A DNA stretch of 57,579 nucleotides from OM182 bacterium MED-G28 (lineage in GTDB: Bacteria; Pseudomonadota; Gammaproteobacteria; Pseudomonadales; Pseudohongiellaceae): assembly GCA_002457215.1 (NCBI GenBank), contig NTJZ01000016.1, positions 1 through 57,579 on the forward strand, given 5' to 3'. Positions 10,068-18,655 of this stretch are shown one piece after another (position 1 is the first letter of the stretch; each line of letters opens with the position of its first letter). The notes beneath the pieces were generated by a model. The model saw nothing but the letters and a program-made list of their open reading frames with translations, did no database searches and was not told the origin of the DNA. The translations under genes and the position numbers were made by a program.

Positions 10068-10859
10068 GTGAAAGATTTAAAAAACAAAGTAGCAATCATA
10101 ACGGGATCTAGTAGCGGTGTGGGCGCTGCAACAGCGCAGCAATTAGCCGCATTGGGCTGCCATGTGGTAATTAACTACAACTCAAATTCTGCAGGTGGTG
10201 ATGCGGTTGCAGCTGAATGTGAAAAAGTTGGAGTGGAGGCTTTAGTATTTAAGGCGAATGTTGCGAATGATGGAGATTGCCGTGCCATGGCCAACGCTGC
10301 AATCGAAAAATGGGGGCGTATTGATGTCTTGGTTAACAATGCTGGGACGACCAAGTTTGTTGATCATAATAATTTGGAAGGATTGGATGCTGACGATTTC
10401 CAGAACATTTATGCTGTAAACGTAATTGGTGCTTACCAAATGACTCGGGCTGTTGCGGACCAAATGAAGCGGCAAGAAGGCGGAGGAGCGGTCGTTAATG
10501 TTGCTTCGATAGCAGGGGTGGCAGGTGTCGGAAGTTGCATAGCTTATGCGGCCTCGAAGGGAGCAATGATAACGATGACATTATCATTGGCACGAGTATT
10601 AGGCCCTGCAATAAGAGTAAATACTGTTTGCCCAGGTTTTATCGAAGGTGAATGGTTGAAGCAGGGATTGGGAGAAGAGCGTTACGAAGCGGCCAGGTCA
10701 GCAAGTATAAAAAGTGCGCCATTAGGCGTAACTGCGAGTGCGGATACAGTCTCTGAATCAATTCTATTTTTTATTCAAGGGCCCGCAGTGGTAACTGGCG
10801 AGACTTTGATTGTAGACGGTGGTCGTCATCTCGGCATGACCCCGCTTACTAGGCGCTAG
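10068..10859 (+). CDS. SDR-family NAD(P)-dependent oxidoreductase
   Basis: A 263-residue classical short-chain dehydrogenase with a Rossmann fold. The cofactor motif TGSSSGVG is at 12-19 and NNAG at 90-93; the catalytic set is S147, Y160 and K164 (YAASK), followed by the C-terminal PGF...VDGG pattern. The start is GTG 10068, with AGGGAG about ten bases upstream; the in-frame ATG at 10041 runs into a stop. Acidic residues that would force NAD over NADP are not obvious. The sequence resembles the FabG-like group, but with no lipid-synthesis neighbours the substrate cannot be assigned. It converges on regA with a 40-base gap and appears monocistronic. Confidence 0.92.
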   Translation: MKDLKNKVAIITGSSSGVGAATAQQLAALGCHVVINYNSNSAGGDAVAAECEKVGVEALVFKANVANDGDCRAMANAAIEKWGRIDVLVNNAGTTKFVDHNNLEGLDADDFQNIYAVNVIGAYQMTRAVADQMKRQEGGGAVVNVASIAGVAGVGSCIAYAASKGAMITMTLSLARVLGPAIRVNTVCPGFIEGEWLKQGLGEERYEAARSASIKSAPLGVTASADTVSESILFFIQGPAVVTGETLIVDGGRHLGMTPLTRR

Positions 10860-10899
10860 CGCATCATTCTAGAAAAGCCAGATAAAAGACTGGTGAACG

Positions 10900-11442
10900 C
10901 TATTTGGCAACGGGACGTTTTTGTAGTTTGCGTTGCAAAGTGCGGCGGTGCATTTTGAGTTGCCGGGCAGTGGCAGAAATATTGCCGTTGTTTTCCATCA
11001 GCACCCTTTGAATATGCTCCCACTCCAAACGCCGCACTGACATCGGTTCTAATCTAGGAGATTCATTTGGCTCCACTGTTACCCCATCACCTGCCAGCAT
11101 TGCGGATAAGATTTCGTCAGCATCAGCAGGTTTTGCTAGGTAATTATCAGCGCCAAGTTTGATCGCCTCCACGGCGGTAGCAATGCTGGCATACCCTGTG
11201 AGAATTAGAATCCGTATTCCTGGCAGCTGTTTTTTTAGAATGGGAATTAAATTTAGTGAGGTCTCTCCACCAAGATTTAGGTCCAGAATCCCGAAAGCAA
11301 AATTAGAGTCCTTTATCAGCTGGAATGCTTCATCGCTAGTCTTTGCGTGCGACACTGAGAAATTTCGGTGTTTCAGTGCTCTACTGATTACTCTGGCGAA
11401 TACTTCGTCATCTTCTACCAGAAGTAGTTTTTCTGAATCCAT
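10900..11442 (-). CDS. regA: RegA/PrrA/ActR-type response regulator
   Basis: 180 residues, the usual RegA length. The receiver domain has D11 and D12, phospho-acceptor D54, T82 and K104. A short linker leads to a Fis-type helix-turn-helix at about 154-175 (NISATARQLKMHRRTLQRKL), which is characteristic of the RegA/PrrA/ActR family. This family controls redox-dependent genes such as respiratory oxidases and carbon or nitrogen metabolism. It lies five bases downstream of the sensor kinase gene on the same strand, so the two are cotranscribed. The start is ATG 11442. Confidence 0.93.
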   Translation of the reverse strand: MDSEKLLLVEDDEVFARVISRALKHRNFSVSHAKTSDEAFQLIKDSNFAFGILDLNLGGETSLNLIPILKKQLPGIRILILTGYASIATAVEAIKLGADNYLAKPADADEILSAMLAGDGVTVEPNESPRLEPMSVRRLEWEHIQRVLMENNGNISATARQLKMHRRTLQRKLQKRPVAK

Positions 11443-11447
11443 TCCGA

Positions 11448-12785
11448 TTAGCCTTGTTGGTGATCAGGGAGCGGCAATTTGATTAATGCAAGCGCACCGC
11501 CAATTTTTAGATTAAACATTTCTATGCTACCGCCTAAGCGTTGAACCGCAGCGTTAGCAAGAAAAATACCCAGCCCCATGCTTTCCTTGCGGCCAGAAAT
11601 GAAAGGCTCGCCCATACTCTCCATTACTTCAGTTGGAATGCCTGGTCCGTCATCATTAATAGATATTTCAAATTGTGGTGGGTTTGCCTTATTGATCTTG
11701 AATTTAACTTCTACATAATTTTGTGCAGCTTTGATTCCATTCTCGATAATATTAATTACGGCATGCCTTACATTCAGGCTAGATGCAACTTTAGGATCAT
11801 CAAAACAATCAATTATAAAATCAATCGAGGCGGTCGGATGAATATTCAGGATGTAATCTTTTATGTCTCCAACAAACAAAGACAAAGAAACACTCTCTTC
11901 TTGCTCTGGATTATCTTTGTTGTAGTAGCGTGTTAATTGAGTCAAAGAATGCCTGCACCGCGTGACTTGTTGCTTAAGTATGGAAATCTCTTCTTTGATT
12001 TCGTTGTTTTTTAATTCTTCCGCATCCAATTTGTCTAGTTCTGTTAATAGAACGGCCATAGTAGAAAGAGGTGTTCCAAGGGCATGAGCTGTGCCTGCTG
12101 CCAAGGTGCCAATCGCAACGAGTTGTTCGTTGCGCATTTCATTCTCTCTCGCTTTTGCGAGGTTTAACTCTCGTACCTTTATGACATTTGCCATATGTGT
12201 AATAAAAACTGTGATTAGTATAGAGCTCACCAAAAAAATCACCCACATACCAACTAGGTGTAATTGAAACACGACTTCTTGTTGGGCAGGTCCAGCATCC
12301 ATGCCATGATCGCTCTGCAGATCAAGGAGCAAAAACGAGGTATAAATCAATATACCCATCACGGCAAAAGAATTGACAAATGCCCGAGGCAGAAGTGTCG
12401 CAGTCACTGCAAGCAAAACTAGCAAGTATGAAATCAGCGGATTACTGGCACCGCCTGTGTACAGAAGAAGTGTTACAAGAATCACAACATCGACTAAAAG
12501 ATGGCTAAATAACTCAATGTTGCTAACTGCCCCACTTGATTTTAGTCGTCGATAGCCTAGTACCACCGATATAAGTACTGCCAGGATTAGCACCGCAATT
12601 AAACTTGGCGATACATCCAGGTTTAGAAAAGGTTGAAATATAAATAGTCCAGAAACACTACCTAAAGTGACCAAGCTGCGCAATAACAGTAGGCGCTTGA
12701 GTCCCTGGCGCGCTAAAGCGCCTGCATCGTTAGTCATCGGAACAATAAAGCTAAGGACTTCAGAAATTTTTGGATACTTAAACAT
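11448..12785 (-). CDS. regB: RegB/PrrB-type redox sensor histidine kinase
   Basis: A 445-residue membrane kinase with about six N-terminal spans, then the H-box (AHALGTPLSTM, phospho-acceptor H234) and an HATPase domain (N-box NIIENGIKAA, G-box DDGPGIP). Two RegB hallmarks are present: a quinone-site-like GGASNPL at 111-117 (family GGxxNPF) and cysteine C277 in TRCRHSL, matching the redox-sensing cysteine of RegB. Both support redox/quinone sensing rather than another signal. It sits directly upstream of regA. The start is ATG 12785; a second ATG at residue 17 is possible. Confidence 0.92.
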   Translation of the reverse strand: MFKYPKISEVLSFIVPMTNDAGALARQGLKRLLLLRSLVTLGSVSGLFIFQPFLNLDVSPSLIAVLILAVLISVVLGYRRLKSSGAVSNIELFSHLLVDVVILVTLLLYTGGASNPLISYLLVLLAVTATLLPRAFVNSFAVMGILIYTSFLLLDLQSDHGMDAGPAQQEVVFQLHLVGMWVIFLVSSILITVFITHMANVIKVRELNLAKARENEMRNEQLVAIGTLAAGTAHALGTPLSTMAVLLTELDKLDAEELKNNEIKEEISILKQQVTRCRHSLTQLTRYYNKDNPEQEESVSLSLFVGDIKDYILNIHPTASIDFIIDCFDDPKVASSLNVRHAVINIIENGIKAAQNYVEVKFKINKANPPQFEISINDDGPGIPTEVMESMGEPFISGRKESMGLGIFLANAAVQRLGGSIEMFNLKIGGALALIKLPLPDHQQG

Positions 12786-12904
12786 TATTCTATTCTACCC
12801 CAAACCACCATTTGTAAGTGCTTCTACCAAGGGACATTTTGTCGCATGCGCTTGAAGCGCCACCTGGTTTGAATGACTAGGCAAAATCTGCTCTGCGGGT
12901 TATA

Positions 12905-14689
12905 TTGCCTCGACTCAGGATCAAAGCAATAGCAGCCAAGCAAAACTTGTTAAATTCTAAAGATTTCTCCTTATTAACAGGGGTTCAAAAAACCTATGCA
13001 GAATTGCTTGTCCAAGCATTTGGGCAGTGCCAATTTTTGCATTATGGGCTTCGTTCTAATATCTCAGAAGATGAAGACTACCCGGAACAGCAAAGGTTAT
13101 TCGCAGACAAAATATTCGATCTAGGCAATCACAGCTGTGATAAAGAAGATGATACCGGGAGCGACCGACAGTTGTCTGTTCTTCTATTCGGATTTAGTTT
13201 TGCCTATTTGGCAAAGAAATTTAAGAAAGAAGGGCATCGAGTTAAGTGGGTTGACCAAGAGCTAAATGCGGCTTCTAACCAAGAAATCTACAATTTTTCT
13301 CTCGTAGATAGGGGAGGTGAGGATCAGTATTCAGGTGAAAAATATGACTTGATTATTGTTGAAGGTAGCTACCATTATTTACAGCAAATGCTCATGTTGA
13401 GCAAAACACGAGAATTGCTTTGCGATCAAGGCAGGCTAATTGTTTTTGGTGAATATATAAATGATGATTCCAAAATAGAGAGATCAAAAATTCCTAACCT
13501 AAGCAGCATGCAACAACTCGCTGAAAGATTAAGCTACTTGATTATAGACGAACTAGACTATACCGCGGATGCAATTTTCAGTATTGGCTTACTTAAAAAA
13601 ATCGCAAGAAAATCGACAGTAGAAATTACGAACGAAATTACATTCACTGAAGATGAATTAATTAGTAATCGGCGCTGCTATAGAATATTCAGACTGCAAA
13701 AAGACAGCAGCCCCAGCGGAGAATATGCTTTTGCTAAATATGGAGATATAGATAGTTTTGAGCCGTATGAAATTTCAACTTTATTTGAAGAGAGCTTCGA
13801 TACTAAATTTAACCCAGATGTTTGGAAATGGAAATATGAGTTGGGTGCGGGAAAGTGTGTGATAGCGAGAGAGGCCAAAAGTGGAAAAATTGTGTCCCAC
13901 TATGGAGGTGCACCACGACAGATACACTATTTTGGTGAGCCGAATACCGCTATACAAGTTTGCGATGTAATGGTGCTGCCAGAGATTCGGAGGCAGTATG
14001 GCAAAAATAGTCTTTTTTTTAAGACCGCAGCGACTTTCCTTGAGCGAGAAATAGGGAATACAGTCAATCATTTGCTGGGGTTCGGTTTCCCAAATCAGAA
14101 AGCAATGAATATTGCATTAAGGCTGGGTCTTTATGAAAAGACTGATGAGTTTCTTGAGTTGATCTATCCTCTTAATCAAAAAGCTGCGACATTTCCTTTT
14201 CATTTATCTCCAATAGATATTTCTTGTTCTCGGCACCAGCAAGAAATCGATTATTTATGGCAATCGATGAAACGAGAAACCATTACAGGGATTATTGGAG
14301 ATAGGCACTGTAACTACATCAAGTATCGTTATTTTGACCACCCATTCGCCCATACAGATCTCTACCGATGTAATTTTCTAAATGATGAAACAGAAAAACC
14401 TGTTGCAGCAGTGTTTTTAAAAGAGCATGAGAGTCGGTTGTTAGTAATGGACTTAATATGTCCTTTGTCAATCATGAAGCAGGTGCTTACTAGTTTGAGT
14501 CAGCTTGTGCCCGAGACAGAATTAAAATTGTGGATTACTAGAGGCTGGCTCGATGCAGTTAAATCAGAGATGGCAATTGAGAATCATCTTGGTATCGAGA
14601 TACCTTGCAACGGTTGGAATCCTGGCCCACATTCCGTTGATCTATACGGTAAATGGTGGCTCACAGCAGGCGATATGGATTTTATGTAA
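12905..14689 (+). CDS. methyltransferase-like / GNAT acetyltransferase fusion protein
   Basis: A 594-residue soluble protein with no exact family recognised. Residues about 85-205 look like a Rossmann-type methyltransferase core (SVLLFGFSFAYLAKKF, YDLIIVEGSYHYL, GRLIVFGEY), but the glycine-rich SAM loop is degenerate. Residues about 290-420 resemble a GNAT fold (VCDVMVLPEIRRQYGKNS, then GFGFPNQKAMNIALRLGL). The last about 130 residues have no clear assignment. The frame is open to 12881 and has no early ATG; TTG 12905 or TTG 12947 are the candidate starts and neither has a strong ribosome-binding site. It is divergent from regB and 29 bases upstream of an acyl-CoA synthetase, so an acyl-CoA donor is possible (inference). 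Confidence 0.8.
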   Translation: MPRLRIKAIAAKQNLLNSKDFSLLTGVQKTYAELLVQAFGQCQFLHYGLRSNISEDEDYPEQQRLFADKIFDLGNHSCDKEDDTGSDRQLSVLLFGFSFAYLAKKFKKEGHRVKWVDQELNAASNQEIYNFSLVDRGGEDQYSGEKYDLIIVEGSYHYLQQMLMLSKTRELLCDQGRLIVFGEYINDDSKIERSKIPNLSSMQQLAERLSYLIIDELDYTADAIFSIGLLKKIARKSTVEITNEITFTEDELISNRRCYRIFRLQKDSSPSGEYAFAKYGDIDSFEPYEISTLFEESFDTKFNPDVWKWKYELGAGKCVIAREAKSGKIVSHYGGAPRQIHYFGEPNTAIQVCDVMVLPEIRRQYGKNSLFFKTAATFLEREIGNTVNHLLGFGFPNQKAMNIALRLGLYEKTDEFLELIYPLNQKAATFPFHLSPIDISCSRHQQEIDYLWQSMKRETITGIIGDRHCNYIKYRYFDHPFAHTDLYRCNFLNDETEKPVAAVFLKEHESRLLVMDLICPLSIMKQVLTSLSQLVPETELKLWITRGWLDAVKSEMAIENHLGIEIPCNGWNPGPHSVDLYGKWWLTAGDMDFM

Positions 14690-14718
14690 AACAGTCAAGT
14701 TGATAAGGTTTTAGACTA

Positions 14719-16362
14719 ATGAGTAGTAACAACATCTACGAGCAGAATCTGGATCAAAATCGGGCAAATTTTGCCCACCTAACACCTTTGAGTTTCCTGG
14801 AGCGAAGCGCCAGCGTTTATCCTGCACAACCTTCTATTATCCAAGGAGAGCGAACTTATACTTGGAAAGAAACCTATGATCGATCTTGTTTGCTTGCCTC
14901 AGCTTTGCTAAGCCGCGGTATAGGTAAAGGTGACACAGTTTCTTTTATGGGAGCCAACACACCAGAGACTTTTGAAGCGCATTTTGGTGTACCTATGACA
15001 GGTGCTGTTTTAAATGCACTTAATGTAAGGCTCGATGCAAAAGCCATCGCGTTTATTTTGGGGCATGCAGAAACAAAAATTTTATTTACCGACAAAGAAT
15101 TCAGTACCACAATAAAAGAAGCATTAGATTTGTTGCCTGAGCCGCCTATCGTTATTGATATCGATGATCCGAATTTTCAACAAGGTGAATTGTTAGGTGA
15201 AAGCAGTTACGACGATTTTATTAGGACAGGAGATAAGGACTATCGATGCTTTCAGGTTAGTGATGAATGGCAGGCGATTTCCTTAAATTATACGTCTGGA
15301 ACAACAGGGGATCCGAAGGGGGTAGTTTACCATCATCGTGGCGCATACTTGAATGCAGTATCTAATGTGCTTTGTTGGAATATGGGAAATCACCCAGTCT
15401 ATCTCTGGACATTGCCAATGTTTCATTGTAATGGTTGGTGTTTTCCCTGGACGCTTGCAGCAGTGGCAGGTGTTAGTGTTTGTTTGCGTCATGTTAGAGA
15501 TGACCTAATCTTTAGTGCGATTAAGCAGCACAGAGTCTCGCATTTTTGCGGAGCGCCAGTTGTACTCAATACTCTGATTAATGCTGATGATGAATTAAAG
15601 CAAGGTATTGATCATCAGGTTTCTGCAATGACCGCAGGAGCGGCGCCTCCAGCCGCAGTAATTGCAGGAATGGAAAATATGGGGTTCAGAGTTACTCATG
15701 TTTACGGGCTCACCGAAACTTATGGCCCGTGCGTGGTCTGTGCCCCCAAACAAGAGTGGCAGGAACTTTCTATAGTGGCTCGAGCTGAAATGTTGGCGAG
15801 GCAAGGGGTAAGGGCGCCATTGCAAGATGAGATAATGGTAGCGGACCCAGAAACAATGCAACCCGTACCTAAAGATGGCAAGGCCATGGGTGAGATTTTT
15901 ATGCGAGGGAATCTCACTATGAAGGGCTATCTCAAGAACCCCAATACAACAGAAGCCTCTTTTTCTGGTGGATGGTTTCATTCCGGCGATTTAGCAGTAT
16001 GGTATGAAGATGGCTATACTCAGATAAAAGATCGCTCAAAAGACATCATTATATCCGGTGGCGAAAACATTTCGTCGTTGGAAATCGAATCGGTACTTTT
16101 CAAACATCCAAAAATATTGGAAGCTGCTGTAGTGGCAAGCAGCGATACGAAATGGGGTGAGGTACCCTGTGCTTTCGTTAGCTTAAAATCTGGCGAAGAA
16201 ATGAACTCTAGTGAGCTTATTGCTTACTGTCGGGAAGAATTAGCTGGATTTAAGACGCCAAAAAAAGTAGTTTTCGGTCCTATCGATAAGACTTCGACTG
16301 GAAAGGTGCAAAAGTACCTACTTCGGGAAAAAGCCGAGAGTATTGATTATGCTAAGAAATAA
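14719..16362 (+). CDS. acyl-CoA synthetase (AMP-binding, AlkK/DmdB-like)
   Basis: A 547-residue ANL-superfamily enzyme that activates a carboxylic acid to acyl-AMP and then acyl-CoA. The ATP P-loop-like YTSGTTGDPKGV lies near 190-202, VYGLTETYGP near 330, the hinge region GWFHSGDLAVW near 415, and the C-terminal catalytic lysine in TSTGKVQKY. The stretch around HPVYLWTLPMFHCNGWCFPW is typical of the medium-chain AlkK/methylmercaptopropionate-CoA ligase (DmdB) branch. The chain length or DMSP-type substrate cannot be decided from sequence. It is probably cotranscribed with the fusion gene upstream; a PEBP-family gene follows 76 bases later. Confidence 0.93.
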   Translation: MSSNNIYEQNLDQNRANFAHLTPLSFLERSASVYPAQPSIIQGERTYTWKETYDRSCLLASALLSRGIGKGDTVSFMGANTPETFEAHFGVPMTGAVLNALNVRLDAKAIAFILGHAETKILFTDKEFSTTIKEALDLLPEPPIVIDIDDPNFQQGELLGESSYDDFIRTGDKDYRCFQVSDEWQAISLNYTSGTTGDPKGVVYHHRGAYLNAVSNVLCWNMGNHPVYLWTLPMFHCNGWCFPWTLAAVAGVSVCLRHVRDDLIFSAIKQHRVSHFCGAPVVLNTLINADDELKQGIDHQVSAMTAGAAPPAAVIAGMENMGFRVTHVYGLTETYGPCVVCAPKQEWQELSIVARAEMLARQGVRAPLQDEIMVADPETMQPVPKDGKAMGEIFMRGNLTMKGYLKNPNTTEASFSGGWFHSGDLAVWYEDGYTQIKDRSKDIIISGGENISSLEIESVLFKHPKILEAAVVASSDTKWGEVPCAFVSLKSGEEMNSSELIAYCREELAGFKTPKKVVFGPIDKTSTGKVQKYLLREKAESIDYAKK

Positions 16363-16438
16363 GTTAAATATTAGCTCAACAACACACCGTGTGGAATAAG
16401 TAAAATGAAAGTTCACTACCAAACTTGAGGAGAAATAA

Positions 16439-17014
16439 ATGAAGAAGTTATTAATAGCTATGGTAGCTGCACCGGCATTGGTATTTTCAATGCTACTGGC
16501 GGCTCAAGACATGGAAGACACAATTACTGTGACAAGTTCTATTTTTGATCATCATGGCATGGTGCCAGAGGAAAATTCTGCCTATGGAGCAAATACTTCC
16601 ATTGACCTAAGCTGGTCAGATTTGCCGGCAGGAACGCAATCTCTAGCGCTAATTTGTGATGATCCTAAAGTTGTCGAAATTGGTATGATGGAGACGCCTT
16701 TTGTTCATTGGGTTGTCTACAATATTCCAGCGAGTGCGAGCGGACTGCCAGGTGGTTTAGCAGCTGAAGCCGAGCCCATGGTCGATGGATTGGCAGGTAT
16801 GATTAACGGTAACAATGGTTTGGGTCGCTCTGGTTACTTCGGTCCTCGCCCCCCGGCTAATGGCCAATTGCACCAATATGATTTTCGAATATATGCGCTT
16901 GATGCAGATCTTGATCTAGCAGCAGGGCTTAATAAGGATCAGTTGTTGGAAGCAATAGATGGTCATGTGATAGGGACTGGTATGCTTATGGGTCATTACG
17001 AACGCAAAGAATAA
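16439..17014 (+). CDS. secreted PEBP / YbhB-YbcL-family protein
   Basis: 191 residues with a signal peptide (hydrophobic to about 21, cleavage near LLAAQD). The phosphatidylethanolamine-binding-protein fold is shown by CDDP, PFVHWVVYNIP (about 83-93) and the GRSGYFGPRPP...HQYDFRIYALD block, which carries the ligand-pocket residues. Bacterial members are called Raf-kinase-inhibitor-like, but their role is unknown. The ATG has GAGGAG about six bases upstream. A strong terminator follows at 17062. It would act in the periplasm. Confidence 0.93.
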   Translation: MKKLLIAMVAAPALVFSMLLAAQDMEDTITVTSSIFDHHGMVPEENSAYGANTSIDLSWSDLPAGTQSLALICDDPKVVEIGMMETPFVHWVVYNIPASASGLPGGLAAEAEPMVDGLAGMINGNNGLGRSGYFGPRPPANGQLHQYDFRIYALDADLDLAAGLNKDQLLEAIDGHVIGTGMLMGHYERKE

Positions 17015-17061
17015 TTTGCGCAAACAGCAGGTAGAATAAGCGCTCTCAAAAGTGCAAAAAG

Positions 17062-17086
17062 AAGCGGGCTTTTAGCCCGCTTTTGC
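17062..17086 (+). terminator. intrinsic terminator after the PEBP gene
   Basis: A nine-base stem AAGCGGGCT / AGCCCGCTT with a three-base loop, followed by a T-rich tract, 48 bases after the stop codon. It would end the 12905-17014 transcript. Confidence 0.85.
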
Positions 17087-17491
17087 GTTATCTCTTTTTG
17101 ATATGCAATTTCTGGGTCCTTTTAGAAACTACTTCCTGGGAGACTATTACGATTCAGAGCTTTTCTGTGAAGTTAGTCGCTTTCGGTCAAATTACCTTTA
17201 ACACTTTGGTTCTTAAAATCAATAAAGCAAGTGAGTTGAAAATTCATAATATTTAATAAAAACAATAATATAAATAGTTTAACTTTGTGATTTATTCAAT
17301 CTGTTTTGTACTTTTTTCTAGATTAGAACGCTAAATTGCAGATTCTGACCACTGCTTTACAGGGTATAGATGATGCGATAATGTGCTTTTTCCCTGAATA
17401 TTATAGAGTTCAAACGCTGGTAAGCGCATTTTGGTCACGTCACTGTGACTCTAAAGTACAAGAAAAATAGAACTAAAATAGGACTAAACCT
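17087..17491. other. 405-base AT-rich gene-free stretch
   Basis: No gene seen. The middle (about 17220-17330) is very AT-rich. A small inverted repeat GTCAC (17434-17438) / GTGAC (17445-17449) lies about 45 bases upstream of the metallo-hydrolase start and could be regulatory. A possible -35 TTTACA lies near 17350, but no good -10 follows at a standard distance, so the promoter is unplaced. Confidence 0.5.
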
Positions 17492-18556
17492 ATGAACAAT
17501 AAAATACATAAACTAAGGCTTATTCATCTCATTTCCTTTCTATTATTGCTGCCGGAGGTCTTGAGCGCACAGAGCAGAATTGTTGAATCAGATTCTCATC
17601 GATTTGAGGAAGTTGCTGAAGGTGTTTGGTTTGTAGGGGGTAATGGCAGTGTCCACACAATGAGTAACGCTATGGTATTAGTGGGTGAATTTGACACGCT
17701 TGTTGTGGATTCGCATGTAACGCCAGCTGCATCCCGGGCTTTGTTAGATTCCATCCCGGTTATCACTGACAAACCAGTCCGCTATCTGGTGAATAGTCAT
17801 TATCATTTTGACCATGCTCACGGTAATCAATCCTTCCCCCCAGGTGTTGAGATTATTGGTCATGAATTCACTAGGGCTAAGTTAAACGGCGAAATAGGAA
17901 ATGTTCTCGAGGAGAATACTTTTAAAAGCTTTTCCGATCCTGTGCCAATGATGGTATCCAACCTTGAAATACAAATGAATCAGGAGTCGGACCCCTCTCG
18001 TAAAGCGCGCTTGCAAGAGCAGTTGCGTGTGCAAACAGATTACATGAATGCTATTCCTGAAGTGAATCCAACACCACCAAATATTACCTTGCAAGATAAA
18101 ATGACCTTATTTCAGGTTGTTGCTTCTGGTTCACGAGAAATTCAACTGTTGCATTTCGGTCGTGCCCATACCGGCGGCGATGTGGTCATATTCCTTCCGC
18201 AGGAACGGATAGCATTTACGGGTGACATGATGCTTCCTGGTCTTGCTTATATGGGGGATGGTCACGTAGACGAATGGCCAGCTGCACTTGAAGGTTTAAA
18301 GTCTTTAGATTTTGATGCCTGGTTACCAGGACATGGGCCAGTTATGCGATCCAAAGATCAAATAGGAAACTTTCAGGAATATTTGCGTGATTTATGGGTC
18401 AAGACAGGCGTCATGCATAGCAGAGGCGTAAGTTGGGAAGAGGCAGCGACTGAAATCGATATGACTAATCATACTGCGAGCTTTTCACAAATTCGTGAAG
18501 CTGGTGTCGACCCTCGAGCGATTAGGCGCATTTATCAGCTGCTTGACGAAAGATAG
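17492..18556 (+). CDS. secreted metallo-beta-lactamase-fold hydrolase
   Basis: 354 residues with an N-terminal signal peptide (hydrophobic to about 23, cleavage near LSAQS). The zinc-site motif HYHFDH is at 103-108, followed by the third metal histidine (FGRAHTGGD), the bridging aspartate (FTGDMMLPG) and the last histidine (LPGHGPV). This is a complete dinuclear MBL site in a periplasmic protein. The sequence resembles the subclass-B3-like or quinoprotein-relative hydrolases, but antibiotic hydrolysis cannot be claimed. It is monocistronic and ends in a strong hairpin shared with the convergent serine hydrolase. Confidence 0.93.
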   Translation: MNNKIHKLRLIHLISFLLLLPEVLSAQSRIVESDSHRFEEVAEGVWFVGGNGSVHTMSNAMVLVGEFDTLVVDSHVTPAASRALLDSIPVITDKPVRYLVNSHYHFDHAHGNQSFPPGVEIIGHEFTRAKLNGEIGNVLEENTFKSFSDPVPMMVSNLEIQMNQESDPSRKARLQEQLRVQTDYMNAIPEVNPTPPNITLQDKMTLFQVVASGSREIQLLHFGRAHTGGDVVIFLPQERIAFTGDMMLPGLAYMGDGHVDEWPAALEGLKSLDFDAWLPGHGPVMRSKDQIGNFQEYLRDLWVKTGVMHSRGVSWEEAATEIDMTNHTASFSQIREAGVDPRAIRRIYQLLDER

Positions 18557-18610
18557 GTTACAGTTAGGTTGATAGGGGCAAAAAAATTCCTTCCATTCTA
18601 TCGTTGCCAA

Positions 18611-18654
18611 ATACTATAAAAGGGCCAGATAGCCCTTTTATAGTATTAGCTTTT
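18611..18654. terminator. bidirectional terminator hairpin, 15-base perfect stem
   Basis: ATACTATAAAAGGGC (18611-18625) pairs exactly with GCCCTTTTATAGTAT (18632-18646) around a six-base loop. It lies between two convergent genes (stops at 18556 and 18656). T-rich sequence follows on the plus strand. Confidence 0.85.
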
Positions 18655-18655
18655 C

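Noticed and set aside
17434..17449. A CRP-type site upstream of the metallo-hydrolase
   Set aside because: The half-sites are in the opposite order (GTCAC...GTGAC rather than TGTGA...TCACA).
17492..18556. A true class B beta-lactamase resistance gene
   Set aside because: The zinc motif is complete, but this fold covers many hydrolases and no resistance-specific feature or mobile context is present.
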